A DNA stretch of 31,791 bases from Collinsella sp. (GTDB taxonomy: Bacteria > Actinomycetota > Coriobacteriia > Coriobacteriales > Coriobacteriaceae), in NCBI GenBank assembly GCA_031296755.1, contig JAUMMZ010000031.1:1-31791 (forward strand), in the 5' to 3' direction. Below the pieces are notes generated by a model. The model had not been told where the DNA came from and did not search any database. It saw nothing but the letters and a program-made list of their open reading frames with translations. Positions 1 through 7,595 of this stretch are shown piece after piece. Position 1 is the first letter of the stretch. Every line of letters starts with the position of its first letter. The position numbers and the translations under genes are program-made.

Positions 1-1
1 G

Positions 2-685
2 CAGCGGCTCTCCAAGTTCCTGCTCAGGCACGGGCTCGCCTTCGACGAGAGGACGCCCACCGGCCGCAGGAAGGGCAACTGGACCCGGGCGCACTGGTCC
101 TGGATCGAGTCGATTAGGTTCGCGGAGGGGGCCGACAACGACGTGCTCGCCTACTACGTCGACGCGGTCAGGCGGGCGGCGGAGGAGAAGGCGCGGCTCG
201 AGGGGCTCGTCGAGGCCGAGGCCCGCAAGCCCAGATGGAGGAGGAGGGTCGACTCCCTGCGCTGCCTCAAGGGTGTAGACACCGCGACGGCCGCCGACCT
301 CGTGTTCGAGGCCGGCGAGTTCTCGAGGTTCAGGAACGCCCGGTCGTTCGCCGCATGGGTCGGCCTGACGCCCTCCGAGCACTCCAGCGGGGAGAGCGAC
401 CGCAGGGGCGCGATCACCAAGGCTGGCAACAAGCACCTGAGGAAGACGCTGGTCGAGGCCGCGTGGCACTACCTGACGTGCTCGGGGCGGCCGAAGGGCC
501 TCGCCAAGGGCCAGGCCCCGGACCGGGGCGCCCGGAGGCATGCCGCCAAGGGCGTGCGGAGGCTGGTCGAGAGGCGGGAGGCGCTGCTCGCGCGCGGGGT
601 CCACGGCAACAAGGCGAACGTGGCCACGGCGCGCGAGCTCGCCTGCTGGGTATGGGCGGTCGGCCTCATGGCCGAGGAGGCGTAG
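2..685 (+). CDS. IS110-family transposase (recombinase), C-terminal part, cut by window edge
   Basis: The reading frame is open from the first bases of the window, so the gene begins upstream and only the C-terminal 227 residues are visible. They contain a basic coiled region followed by the Transposase_20 (IS116/IS110/IS902) domain. Its hallmarks are CLKGVDTATA, then FRNARSFAAWVGLTPSEHSSGES, then the ITKAGNKHLRKTLVEAAWHY block that carries the conserved serine region and the basic patch. IS110 enzymes combine an N-terminal RuvC-like DEDD domain (not visible here) with this C-terminal Tnp domain, and they recombine DNA under the guidance of a bridge RNA. The roughly 330-nt non-coding tail that follows fits the IS1111-type arrangement, with the RNA on the right end. 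The GTG at 143 is internal to the domain and is not the true start. Confidence 0.9.
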   Translation, partial: QRLSKFLLRHGLAFDERTPTGRRKGNWTRAHWSWIESIRFAEGADNDVLAYYVDAVRRAAEEKARLEGLVEAEARKPRWRRRVDSLRCLKGVDTATAADLVFEAGEFSRFRNARSFAAWVGLTPSEHSSGESDRRGAITKAGNKHLRKTLVEAAWHYLTCSGRPKGLAKGQAPDRGARRHAAKGVRRLVERREALLARGVHGNKANVATARELACWVWAVGLMAEEA

Positions 686-1020
686 GGGGGCGATCCCCCG
701 CACATAAGCCAGTCACCCCGGAAGCGGTTCGATCCGAAGCCGTTGAGGCGAACCTCAGGTCCCTTTTCTGCGAGCGCCCAGGGCGCCACACGCGTGCACA
801 GACTGTCGGTTCGACGTAGAAGCCTCAGCCGTAGCAACGGATTGCCCAGCGAGAGATCGCCGCGGGCGGATATTAAACTGCAAAGACGAGCGTCGGTAAG
901 ACACGCCGAGGTCGCCGCGGACGGGCTGATATAGGGAGAGGGCCTGACCCCATATCGTTGGGGCCAGGCCCGATTTTGCCTCTTGACAATGTCCTGCTCA
1001 TATTATAAGGAACGTCCCTA
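686..1020 (+). other. IS110 3' non-coding tail (candidate bridge-RNA region and right end)
   Basis: These 335 bases hold no credible gene. The stretch at 880-935 has a structured, GC-rich look. A hairpin at 941-970 pairs GGCCTGACCCC with GGGGCCAGGCC and is followed by a short T run. A TTGACA hexamer then sits at 983-988, close to the probable element tip near 1000-1005. In IS110-family elements an outward -35 box near one end is known to combine with a -10 at the other end in the circular intermediate, driving bridge-RNA synthesis. Assigning that role here is inference. The exact right boundary cannot be set from one copy. Confidence 0.45.
941..970 (+). terminator. Hairpin at right end of the IS110 element
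   Basis: The 11-bp arms GGCCTGACCCC and GGGGCCAGGCC pair with a single G-T wobble around an 8-nt loop, and GATTTTG follows. It could be an intrinsic terminator for transposase mRNA or a structural part of the element's guide RNA. Confidence 0.5.
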
Positions 1021-1028
1021 AGTGCCGA

Positions 1029-2600
1029 CTACAGCGGCAGGCCTTGGCCGAGCATGGCTATGGCGCTCATCAGGACCAGCATGCCGGCGGCGTAGGGCAG
1101 GACGGCGCCCAGGAGTTCGGCATCCTTACCGCGCACGAGCACGGCGGCAAGACCAATGGCGAGGGTCTGCGGCGAGATCATCTTACCGGCGGCGACGCCC
1201 AGGGCGTTCAACGCGACCATCCAGTAGTCGCTCACACCCAGCGCAGTGGCAGCCTGGCTCTGAATGGGGCCAAACAGCATGCCCGAGGACGTGCCCGAGC
1301 CGGTCACAAACGCACCGACTGCGCCGATCCACGGAGCCAGAATCGGGTACAGCCCACCGGCGACGGCGATGCAGAACGCGCTGATCGAAGAGATCATGCC
1401 CGCATAGCCCATCACCTTGGCACAGCCCAGCACCGAAAGCATCGTGATCACCGTCGGCATCATCTGCTTCACAGTCGCGGCCAGCACCTCGCCCATCATG
1501 CGTGGCGAAGCACCCTGAATGGCACCGCCGACAAACGCGGCCAGGAAGATCCAAACACCCGGCGTGTTACTCCACGAAAACGTAAGCGTACCGGGGTTCT
1601 CGCCGCAATACACCTGCACGTGGCTTGCAAAGGGCGCAAGCGCGGCATGCACGGCGGGCACCAGGTTGGACGTACCCAGCAGCAGTACAAAAATCAGAAT
1701 GAAGCACGACCAGGCCGAAAGCGCCGATTTAACGGTGAGCTGTTCGCCGGCCTCGATATTCATATGGAAGCGTGCGTCCAGATGCCCCGACTTCTCGGCA
1801 CGCATGGCAAGCGCAGCTGTCAGCGCGAGCGAAACGATGGATCCTACGACCACGGCCAGCTCGGGGCCCACAAACATGGCAACGACCAGAGCCGCGCCGA
1901 CAAACGACACGCCGGAGAGCAACGCCACGCCGGCAACACCGTGCAGACGCTCGCCCACACTCGCGGCATTGCCCTGGTCATCGGCAACACGGCCCGCAAC
2001 CAGCACAATAAATAGCGGCATCACCACAAAGAACGGTGCGAGCTGCACCAGCTGAACGGTCGCTAGGTGAAGGGAATCCAAACCCACCAGGTCGGCAACG
2101 GACACCGTGGGGATGCCGATGGAGCCGTAGGGCGTGGGCACGCCGTTGGCCAGCAGGCAGATGAGCACGGCAGGCACGGCCTCAAAGCCCAGGCCCGCGA
2201 GCATGCCGGCGGGAATGGCGACAGCGGTACCGAAGCCGGCCATGCCCTCCATAAAGCCACCGAAGCACCAAGCCACGAGCAGCGCCAGCAGACGGCGGTC
2301 GCTGCTGATGGAGGTGATCATGCTGCCGATCACGTCCATGGCGCCCGTACGAACGCACAGGTTATACGTGAACACCGCGGCGATGATCACCAGGACGATG
2401 GGCCACAGAGCCATCAAAAAACCTTCGAGCGAGGCGGTCGCGATCTGAGCTGCCGGCAGGTGCCACCATGCGAAGGCAAGCAAGCACGAAAGGACAAACG
2501 ATCCGATAGCGGCCTTCCAAGCTGGCCATTTAAAGCACAGCAGCATCACGACCAGCCAAATAATCGGCACAAGAGCCAGTAAGAATGCGGCGACGTCCAT
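1029..2600 (-). CDS. lctP: L-lactate permease (LctP family)
   Basis: This 523-residue integral membrane protein has about 12-14 hydrophobic segments and is close to the usual family length of 530-550. Family-typical stretches are WPIVLVIIAAVFTYNLCVRTG, the CFGGFMEGMAGFGTAVAIPA block near residues 112-131, and NGVPTPYGSIGIPT. LctP proteins move L-lactate (sometimes D-lactate or glycolate) with protons across the cytoplasmic membrane. The ATG at 2600 has AAGGAG nine bases upstream. No lactate dehydrogenase or lactate-oxidation gene is adjacent, so direction and substrate (uptake versus overflow export; lactate versus glycolate) are not fixed by context. The gene is monocistronic, divergent from the flippase, and has an IS110 element just beyond its 3' end. 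Confidence 0.92.
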   Translation of the reverse strand: MDVAAFLLALVPIIWLVVMLLCFKWPAWKAAIGSFVLSCLLAFAWWHLPAAQIATASLEGFLMALWPIVLVIIAAVFTYNLCVRTGAMDVIGSMITSISSDRRLLALLVAWCFGGFMEGMAGFGTAVAIPAGMLAGLGFEAVPAVLICLLANGVPTPYGSIGIPTVSVADLVGLDSLHLATVQLVQLAPFFVVMPLFIVLVAGRVADDQGNAASVGERLHGVAGVALLSGVSFVGAALVVAMFVGPELAVVVGSIVSLALTAALAMRAEKSGHLDARFHMNIEAGEQLTVKSALSAWSCFILIFVLLLGTSNLVPAVHAALAPFASHVQVYCGENPGTLTFSWSNTPGVWIFLAAFVGGAIQGASPRMMGEVLAATVKQMMPTVITMLSVLGCAKVMGYAGMISSISAFCIAVAGGLYPILAPWIGAVGAFVTGSGTSSGMLFGPIQSQAATALGVSDYWMVALNALGVAAGKMISPQTLAIGLAAVLVRGKDAELLGAVLPYAAGMLVLMSAIAMLGQGLPL

Positions 2601-2704
2601 AGGTAGAAGCTCCTTGGTACCGCGTGGGCGGCATCGGGGTTGTCACAAAACTTCAACAGGATACCGCACGTTTACCGACAAATTACAGCCGCCCGCCGAA
2701 ATTA

Positions 2705-2721
2705 TTGAACAATCCGTTCAA
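2705..2721. promoter_or_regulatory. TTGAAC-N5-GTTCAA dyad in the lctP/flippase divergent region
   Basis: A perfect 6-5-6 inverted repeat lies about 105 bp upstream of lctP and 60 bp upstream of the flippase start. A TATACT hexamer at 2747-2752 could be the -10 box for the flippase. The regulator, if any, is unknown. Confidence 0.35.
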
Positions 2722-2780
2722 AAACACGAGCGAACACCGTCGCGTCTATACTAAAGCGCAGCAATAGAAAGGACTCCGCT

Positions 2781-4355
2781 TTGAGTATCACGCCCCTCGA
2801 TAGCATCCGCCGCGCCATCGCCCGTCACAACGGCGTCTCCGACCCCACCGTATCGGGCGGGGCACCCAGCCAGGGCGGTCGCATCGAGAACGGCCTGTTC
2901 CCGGCCTCGCACACCGCCGAGGAGCTCGCTCGCATCCAGGAGCTGAGCCAGCGCAACGCCGGCGGGCCCGATAGCAGCCAAGCCACACGTCGTCGGCGCG
3001 AACGCGATCGGGAGCCCGGCCCCGTTCGCCGCATGGTCAACGCTTGGTGGAACCGTCTGCTCGGCGCCGTCTACGGCGGCGGCTTCTCCATGCAGGAAGC
3101 GGAATACGAGGAGCACGCCACCAGTCGCGACTATCTTTGGAACACCCTCGGCACCGCCGTGTGGGGCTTGGCGTTTCCGCTGCTCACCATCGTGTCTACG
3201 CAGCTCGTGGGAGCAGAAGAAGCAGGCAAATTCTCCATCGCCTTTGTCACCGGCACGCTCATCATGATCGCGTGCAACTATGGCGTGCGCAATTTTCAGG
3301 TCTCGGACATCGACGAAACGACGTCCTTTGCCTCCTACCAGCTCAACCGCTGGCTTTGCGGAGCGCTCGCCCTAGGCTGCGGCCTCATGTACAGCAGCGC
3401 CCGCGGCTATGACGCGCAGATGGCGACGATCGGCCTGGGCGTCTACCTGTATAAGGTGATAGACGGCGTCGCCGACGTGTACGAAGGCCGCCTGCAGCAG
3501 GCCGACAAGCTCTACTTGGCTGGCATGAGCCAAACGCTGCGCTCCGTCGGCGTCATCGCGGTCTTCAGCGTGGCGCTGCTCCTCACGCGCAGCATGCCCA
3601 TCGCGGCCATGGCCATGGGCGTCACCGCGATCGCCTCGCTCGTGCTGGTCACCGCGCCGCTTGCCCTGCTCGAGACCGAAAAATCGCGCCGCGTGAGCCT
3701 GCGCGAGGTCGGCCACCTGTTTGTCCAGTGCGCTCCACTCTTTGGCGCGCTATTCCTGTTCAACCTTATCGAGAGCATGCCCAAGTTTGTGATGGAAGGC
3801 ACACTGGCCTACAAATACCAGCTGTACTTTAATGCCCTCTTTTTTCCAGCTCAGGCTATTCTGTTGAGCATTGGATTTGTCTATAAACCGCAGCTCCTGC
3901 GCTTGTCGAGCATTTGGGCTAATCCTCGCAAGCGTCGTCGCTTTGACCTGATTATTGTTGCCGTTATGGCGCTGATCGTGGTCATCACCGGCGTGTGCGC
4001 CGCATTTATGGCAGGTCCCGGTATTCCCCTCATGAGCTTTATGTACGGTCTCAGCTTTGAACGCTACCGTACGCTGGCGCTGCTGATGGTCGTCGCCGGC
4101 GGCGTCACCGCGGCCATCGACTTTATCTACGCCATCATCACGGTGCTGCGCCACGCCGGCGACGTCACCAAGGTCTACCTGATTTGTTTTGCCGCGAGCG
4201 TGGTACTGCCGGTGATTCTAATCAATCTGCTCGGCCTGATGGGCGCCGTCGTAAGCTACCTAGCCATCATGGCCCTGCTGCTGGTACTGTTGGTTATCGA
4301 GTACGCCCACATCCGCCAACGCATAGAGAGGGACCGGAATCCGTACGGCGCCTAA
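2781..4355 (+). CDS. MOP-superfamily polysaccharide flippase-like membrane protein
   Basis: The 524-residue product has a hydrophilic, basic N-terminal region of about 110 residues. About 12-14 transmembrane segments follow, starting near DYLWNTLGTAVWGLAFPLL. Overall hydropathy and phrases such as GAEEAGKFSIAFVTGTLIMIACNYGVRNFQVSD resemble Wzx/polysaccharide biosynthesis proteins of the MOP flippase superfamily, which move lipid-linked glycans across the cytoplasmic membrane. The start is TTG at 2781 with AAAGGA seven bases upstream; no better start lies nearby. Unusually for a flippase, no glycosyltransferase, polymerase or other glycan gene is adjacent, so its cargo is unknown. The long soluble N-terminal extension is also atypical. 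Confidence 0.72.
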   Translation: MSITPLDSIRRAIARHNGVSDPTVSGGAPSQGGRIENGLFPASHTAEELARIQELSQRNAGGPDSSQATRRRRERDREPGPVRRMVNAWWNRLLGAVYGGGFSMQEAEYEEHATSRDYLWNTLGTAVWGLAFPLLTIVSTQLVGAEEAGKFSIAFVTGTLIMIACNYGVRNFQVSDIDETTSFASYQLNRWLCGALALGCGLMYSSARGYDAQMATIGLGVYLYKVIDGVADVYEGRLQQADKLYLAGMSQTLRSVGVIAVFSVALLLTRSMPIAAMAMGVTAIASLVLVTAPLALLETEKSRRVSLREVGHLFVQCAPLFGALFLFNLIESMPKFVMEGTLAYKYQLYFNALFFPAQAILLSIGFVYKPQLLRLSSIWANPRKRRRFDLIIVAVMALIVVITGVCAAFMAGPGIPLMSFMYGLSFERYRTLALLMVVAGGVTAAIDFIYAIITVLRHAGDVTKVYLICFAASVVLPVILINLLGLMGAVVSYLAIMALLLVLLVIEYAHIRQRIERDRNPYGA

Positions 4356-4391
4356 TTGCGGCGATGGGAGCAGCTAATTTGCGGTGGAATC

Positions 4392-4405
4392 ACCCCGGCT
4401 GGGGT
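4392..4405 (+). terminator. Short hairpin downstream of the flippase gene
   Basis: A 5-bp GC stem (ACCCC/GGGGT) with a 4-nt loop lies about 37 bp past the stop. The T-tract is poor (CACATT), so terminator function is uncertain. Confidence 0.3.
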
Positions 4406-4435
4406 CACATTGCGAACAATATGCATCACGCAAAA

Positions 4436-4558
4436 CTAAGTGAGTAGACTTTTACCGAATCCCCGACCACACCGACAGAGCACAAGTCTTTGACCTGCGG
4501 TTTTATTGAGGAAAATAAGTTGGGTGCTCGGCATTTCCAAAAAAGTCTACTCACTTAG
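4436..4558. repeat. Exact 18-bp inverted repeat, arms 87 nt apart (MITE-like)
   Basis: Left arm CTAAGTGAGTAGACTTTT (4436-4453) is exactly reverse-complementary to the right arm at 4541-4558. The 123-bp unit has no coding capacity. The right arm, read on the minus strand, continues into TTGGAAATGCC. That resembles the GTAGATTTTTGGGACATGCC type of repeat near 15483, which suggests a relation to that hairpin family. Confidence 0.6.
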
Positions 4559-4673
4559 CCAGCGGGCAGCCAAATGATTATTTAATCCCCGTCCCAGGGA
4601 AATCAATTAGCGGGCAGAAGGGCAAAAGTAGTCAAAAAAAGCCCCATCCCAAATTAGCTACCCCTTGCACCGA

Positions 4674-5513
4674 TTATTCGCCCGGGTTGATGTTCGCGTA
4701 GAACTCCGCCCCGTCGTCCAGGCGCAGGATGCCCACGCGGCCGAACTCGGAGCCGGTGGCGGCGGCGCAGTCGATGTCGATGCGATCGGGCACACCGGCA
4801 GTGTCCTCGCCGCCCAAGCGCACGATCTGCCCGCGTCCCGATTCCTCATCGAGCCCCGCCAGACCACCGACCTCGCAATAGCGCCCAAGCGATACCGTGG
4901 GCGTGTGGCCGCTCACCACGACCGGGCCCTTGCCCTCGGCAGAAAGCAGCCCGGTCGGCACATCCCAATAGCCGTGACGAATCCATAGCAGGTCATCGGA
5001 CGACTGCACCGCGAGCATCTGCTGCAGCAGCTCGCGATCGGCATCCACCGCTCCGACGCCATCGGCACAATCGACGCCATGCTCAAGCAAAAACGCGCGC
5101 GCCGCCTTCATCTCGATTCCAGCATGTACCAGCAGATACGGGCGCTCCTCGGTCTCGACCACCGCGTAGAGCGGCAGCGCGGCCATCCATCGCACGAGTT
5201 CCTCGTATGCCTCATATTCCATGTCGTTGAGCTGCTCGCGCGTCGTCCAGCCACCGTTGATATCCCAGGTCTCGGCATCGAGCGGATCCTGGCCAACGAT
5301 GGCATCGAGCATGATCTGCTCGTGATTACCCTTGAGCACGCGGGCGTTGGGCAGCGAGCGCACGAGCTTAATAACGCCGACCGGATCGGGCCCGCGATCG
5401 ATCATGTCGCCCAGCACGTACAGCGTGTCGTCGGAAGTCAACGAGATCTTAGACAGGGCCTCGTCAAGCGCACGCACGTGCCCGTGAGCATCAGATGTCA
5501 CATAGATCGCCAT
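4674..5513 (-). CDS. PPP-type calcineurin-like metallophosphatase
   Basis: A 279-residue cytosolic phosphoesterase. The N-terminus carries the full PPP metal-binding signature: D8-x-H10 (SDAHGH), GDMIDRG (residues 35-41), and GNHE (62-65). Later come VHAGIE and the VVSGHTPT histidine near residue 200. These residues coordinate two divalent metals in serine/threonine protein phosphatases and in symmetrical diadenosine tetraphosphatases (ApaH-like). Substrate choice between phosphoprotein and dinucleoside polyphosphate cannot be made from sequence alone. The ATG at 5513 is preceded by AGGAG at suitable spacing. It is monocistronic and divergent from the antiporter gene. Confidence 0.85.
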   Translation of the reverse strand: MAIYVTSDAHGHVRALDEALSKISLTSDDTLYVLGDMIDRGPDPVGVIKLVRSLPNARVLKGNHEQIMLDAIVGQDPLDAETWDINGGWTTREQLNDMEYEAYEELVRWMAALPLYAVVETEERPYLLVHAGIEMKAARAFLLEHGVDCADGVGAVDADRELLQQMLAVQSSDDLLWIRHGYWDVPTGLLSAEGKGPVVVSGHTPTVSLGRYCEVGGLAGLDEESGRGQIVRLGGEDTAGVPDRIDIDCAAATGSEFGRVGILRLDDGAEFYANINPGE

Positions 5514-5766
5514 GGTACGCCTCTCCTTGCATTGCGGCCGAAGCCCGGTGCCGCAACTAAAACTTCAAGTTGAACTTAAACGTTACCCATTGTACTCCGT
5601 TGCAATAAAGCTGGAAAGGGTTTCCGAGCAGAGGCAAAGACGGCAGCCGTCTATGACGATATCGCGCACGCCCGCAATCCAACCCCATAAACCCACCATC
5701 TTTGGGTACAAATAACCGCAGGCAACTGACCGTGCCACGCCAACCACCCAGGAGCGGACACCATCC

Positions 5767-7368
5767 ATGAACCAGATCCTTCTCTTTATCGGCCTCGTCA
5801 TCATTTTGTGCCTGACCATCAAACCCGTCGGCAAAAAACTCCCCTTCCCCACCCTGCTCATCTTTATCGCGCTCGGCATGCTGTTGGGCGTCAACGGCCC
5901 GGCGCACATCGACTTTAGCGACTACGCGCTCACCGAAACCGTCTGCAGCACGGCGCTGCTGTTCATCATGTTCTATGGCGGCTTTAACACCAATATCGAC
6001 CGCGCCAAGCCCGTCGCCGTGCCCGCGGTGCTGCTGAGCACGCTCGGCGTCGTCATCACTGCCGGCATCACCGGCGTATTCGCCCACTTTGTGCTGGGTT
6101 TCGACTGGATCGGCGGCCTGCTGCTGGGATCGGTCGTGGCGTCCACCGACGCGGCCAGCGTCTTTAGCGTTCTGCGCGAGCACAGCCTTTCGCTGAGGGG
6201 CGGCACCGACTCGCTGCTCGAGGTCGAATCGGGCTCCAACGACCCCGTCGCCTACATGCTCACCGCTGTGCTCGCTACACTCGCGGCCGGCGGCGACATC
6301 AACATTCCCACACTGCTGGCCAAGCAGATTATCCTGGGCGTGGGCCTGGGCCTTGCCATCGGCTGGGCGGCGGGCCGCCTGATTGAACGCGCGCACGCAA
6401 CGGCCAAGGACGCGCAGACCATCTTTTTGTTCGCCGTGGCCATCGTCGCCTACGCGCTGCCGAGCTACCTGGGCGGCAACGGCTTTTTGGCTGTATACCT
6501 GGCCGGCATTGTGCTGGGTGCCAGCGACATCACCGGCAAAGTCGAGATGGCGCACTTCTTTGACACCCTCACCGAGATGGCAGAGATGACCATCTTCTTT
6601 TTGCTGGGCCTGCTCGTTACACCCGCACGCCTGCCGCAAATGCTGCTACCGGGCCTGGCACTCATGGCGTTTATGCTCTTTGCGAGCCGCCCCATCGCCG
6701 TAGGCATGCTGCTGGCGCCGTTTAGGACGAACCCTCGCCAGGTTGCGCTCGTAAGCTGGGCGGGTCTGCGCGGAGCAGCTTCGGTCGTCTTTAGTCTCTT
6801 TGCCGTGGTGGCCGGCGTTCCCGGCGGACACGACCTATTTGACCTGGTGTTTGTGATTGCCGTGTCGAGCATTGTGGTGCAGGGCTCGCTTCTGCCGGCG
6901 GTGGCGAAGAAGCTCGATATGATCGATGCGACCGGCGACGTGCGCCGCACCTTTAACGACTACCGCGACGAGGACGGCATGTCGTTTGTAAAGCTCAAGG
7001 TGGGCGCTGGACATCCGTTTGCCGGACGCTCGCTCGCGGACATTGGCAGCGCCACAGATATGCTCGTGGTCCTGGTGCTGCGCGACGGCGCGCACCCGGT
7101 GCTGCCCAACGGCGATACCGTCATCGAGGAAGGCGACCTTCTGGTCATGGCAGCGCCGACGTTTGAAGAACGTGCCGAGGTTACGCTGCGCGAGGTCACC
7201 GTGACTCCCCACGGTCGCCTGGCCGGCCAGCGTCTGCGCGATGTGCCGCAAGGCAAGCATCCGTTTATTGTGGTGATGCTCAAGCGCGACGGCCAAACGA
7301 TCATCCCCGATGGCAACACCCTAATATACGCCGGCGACGAAGCCGTCATCGCCACACTGGCGTCGTAG
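5767..7368 (+). CDS. nhaP2: CPA1-family potassium/proton antiporter with TrkA-C (RCK) tail
   Basis: The 533-residue protein has about 12-13 transmembrane segments (residues 1-390). A soluble tail with two RCK-C/TrkA-C-like lobes follows, roughly 397-475 and 480-533, with phrases such as LRDGAHPVLPNGDTVIEEGDLL. The membrane part has the CPA1 signatures STDAASVF (126-133) and ESGSNDPVA (154-162), whose Asn-Asp pair binds and exchanges ions. The tail is typical of NhaP2/CvrA-type K+(Na+)/H+ antiporters and probably senses nucleotides or ions. The likely role is K+ efflux and pH or volume control at the cytoplasmic membrane. The ATG at 5767 follows CAGGAG some 12 bases upstream. Ion specificity is inferred from family. 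Confidence 0.85.
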   Translation: MNQILLFIGLVIILCLTIKPVGKKLPFPTLLIFIALGMLLGVNGPAHIDFSDYALTETVCSTALLFIMFYGGFNTNIDRAKPVAVPAVLLSTLGVVITAGITGVFAHFVLGFDWIGGLLLGSVVASTDAASVFSVLREHSLSLRGGTDSLLEVESGSNDPVAYMLTAVLATLAAGGDINIPTLLAKQIILGVGLGLAIGWAAGRLIERAHATAKDAQTIFLFAVAIVAYALPSYLGGNGFLAVYLAGIVLGASDITGKVEMAHFFDTLTEMAEMTIFFLLGLLVTPARLPQMLLPGLALMAFMLFASRPIAVGMLLAPFRTNPRQVALVSWAGLRGAASVVFSLFAVVAGVPGGHDLFDLVFVIAVSSIVVQGSLLPAVAKKLDMIDATGDVRRTFNDYRDEDGMSFVKLKVGAGHPFAGRSLADIGSATDMLVVLVLRDGAHPVLPNGDTVIEEGDLLVMAAPTFEERAEVTLREVTVTPHGRLAGQRLRDVPQGKHPFIVVMLKRDGQTIIPDGNTLIYAGDEAVIATLAS

Positions 7369-7373
7369 TGACC

Positions 7374-7460
7374 AGGAGGTAGCCAATTTGCGACGAAGAG
7401 ATCGAGCGCCTAGAGAACCTCATGCCTTCGCTCGCTGATTTGGATTTGTCTGAGGAGTAA
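7374..7460 (+). other. Possible microprotein ORF with ATT start behind a perfect Shine-Dalgarno
   Basis: AGGAGG at 7374-7379 stands six bases before an ATT codon at 7386. From there 24 codons stay open to TAA at 7458-7460, encoding an acidic peptide (CDEEIERLENLMPSLADLDL near its centre). ATT is a rare start codon. The arrangement could be a gene whose ATG was mutated, a poorly initiated leader peptide, or chance. It lies 17 bases beyond the antiporter stop and could be co-transcribed. Confidence 0.3.
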
Positions 7461-7547
7461 AGCACCCCTCCCCCATGTAACCATCCTGTAAATCATAGCG
7501 GCGTAGTCGAGTTTTACCGTGATGCGGTCGCGCCTGGCGCTCCACTG

Positions 7548-7556
7548 TGCTAAAGT
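7548..7556 (+). promoter_or_regulatory. Possible extended -10 promoter for serCA
   Basis: TGC-TAAAGT matches the extended -10 pattern (TGn followed by a TATAAT-like hexamer) about 40 bp upstream of serC. No convincing -35 box is visible. Confidence 0.3.
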
Positions 7557-7595
7557 ATCCCGAACGTTCAAACGACTACGAGGGGGAACTAGAAG

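Larger units (their letters stand above)
4356..4673. other. Intergenic region with long-range inverted repeat
   Basis: This 318-bp gap separates two convergent genes. It holds a small ACCCC/GGGGT hairpin at 4392-4405, the 18-bp inverted repeat listed separately, and an AT-rich stretch. A run of seven T residues on the minus strand near 4635-4641 may end metallophosphatase transcripts. No coding sequence is supported. Confidence 0.6.

Noticed and set aside
728..740. GGTTCGATCC, resembling a tRNA T-loop
   Set aside because: No acceptor, D-arm or anticodon stem can be built around it; it lies in the IS110 non-coding tail.
5557..6639. 360-codon minus-strand frame opposite the antiporter
   Set aside because: Shadow of a certain membrane protein gene; His/Gln-rich low-complexity product.
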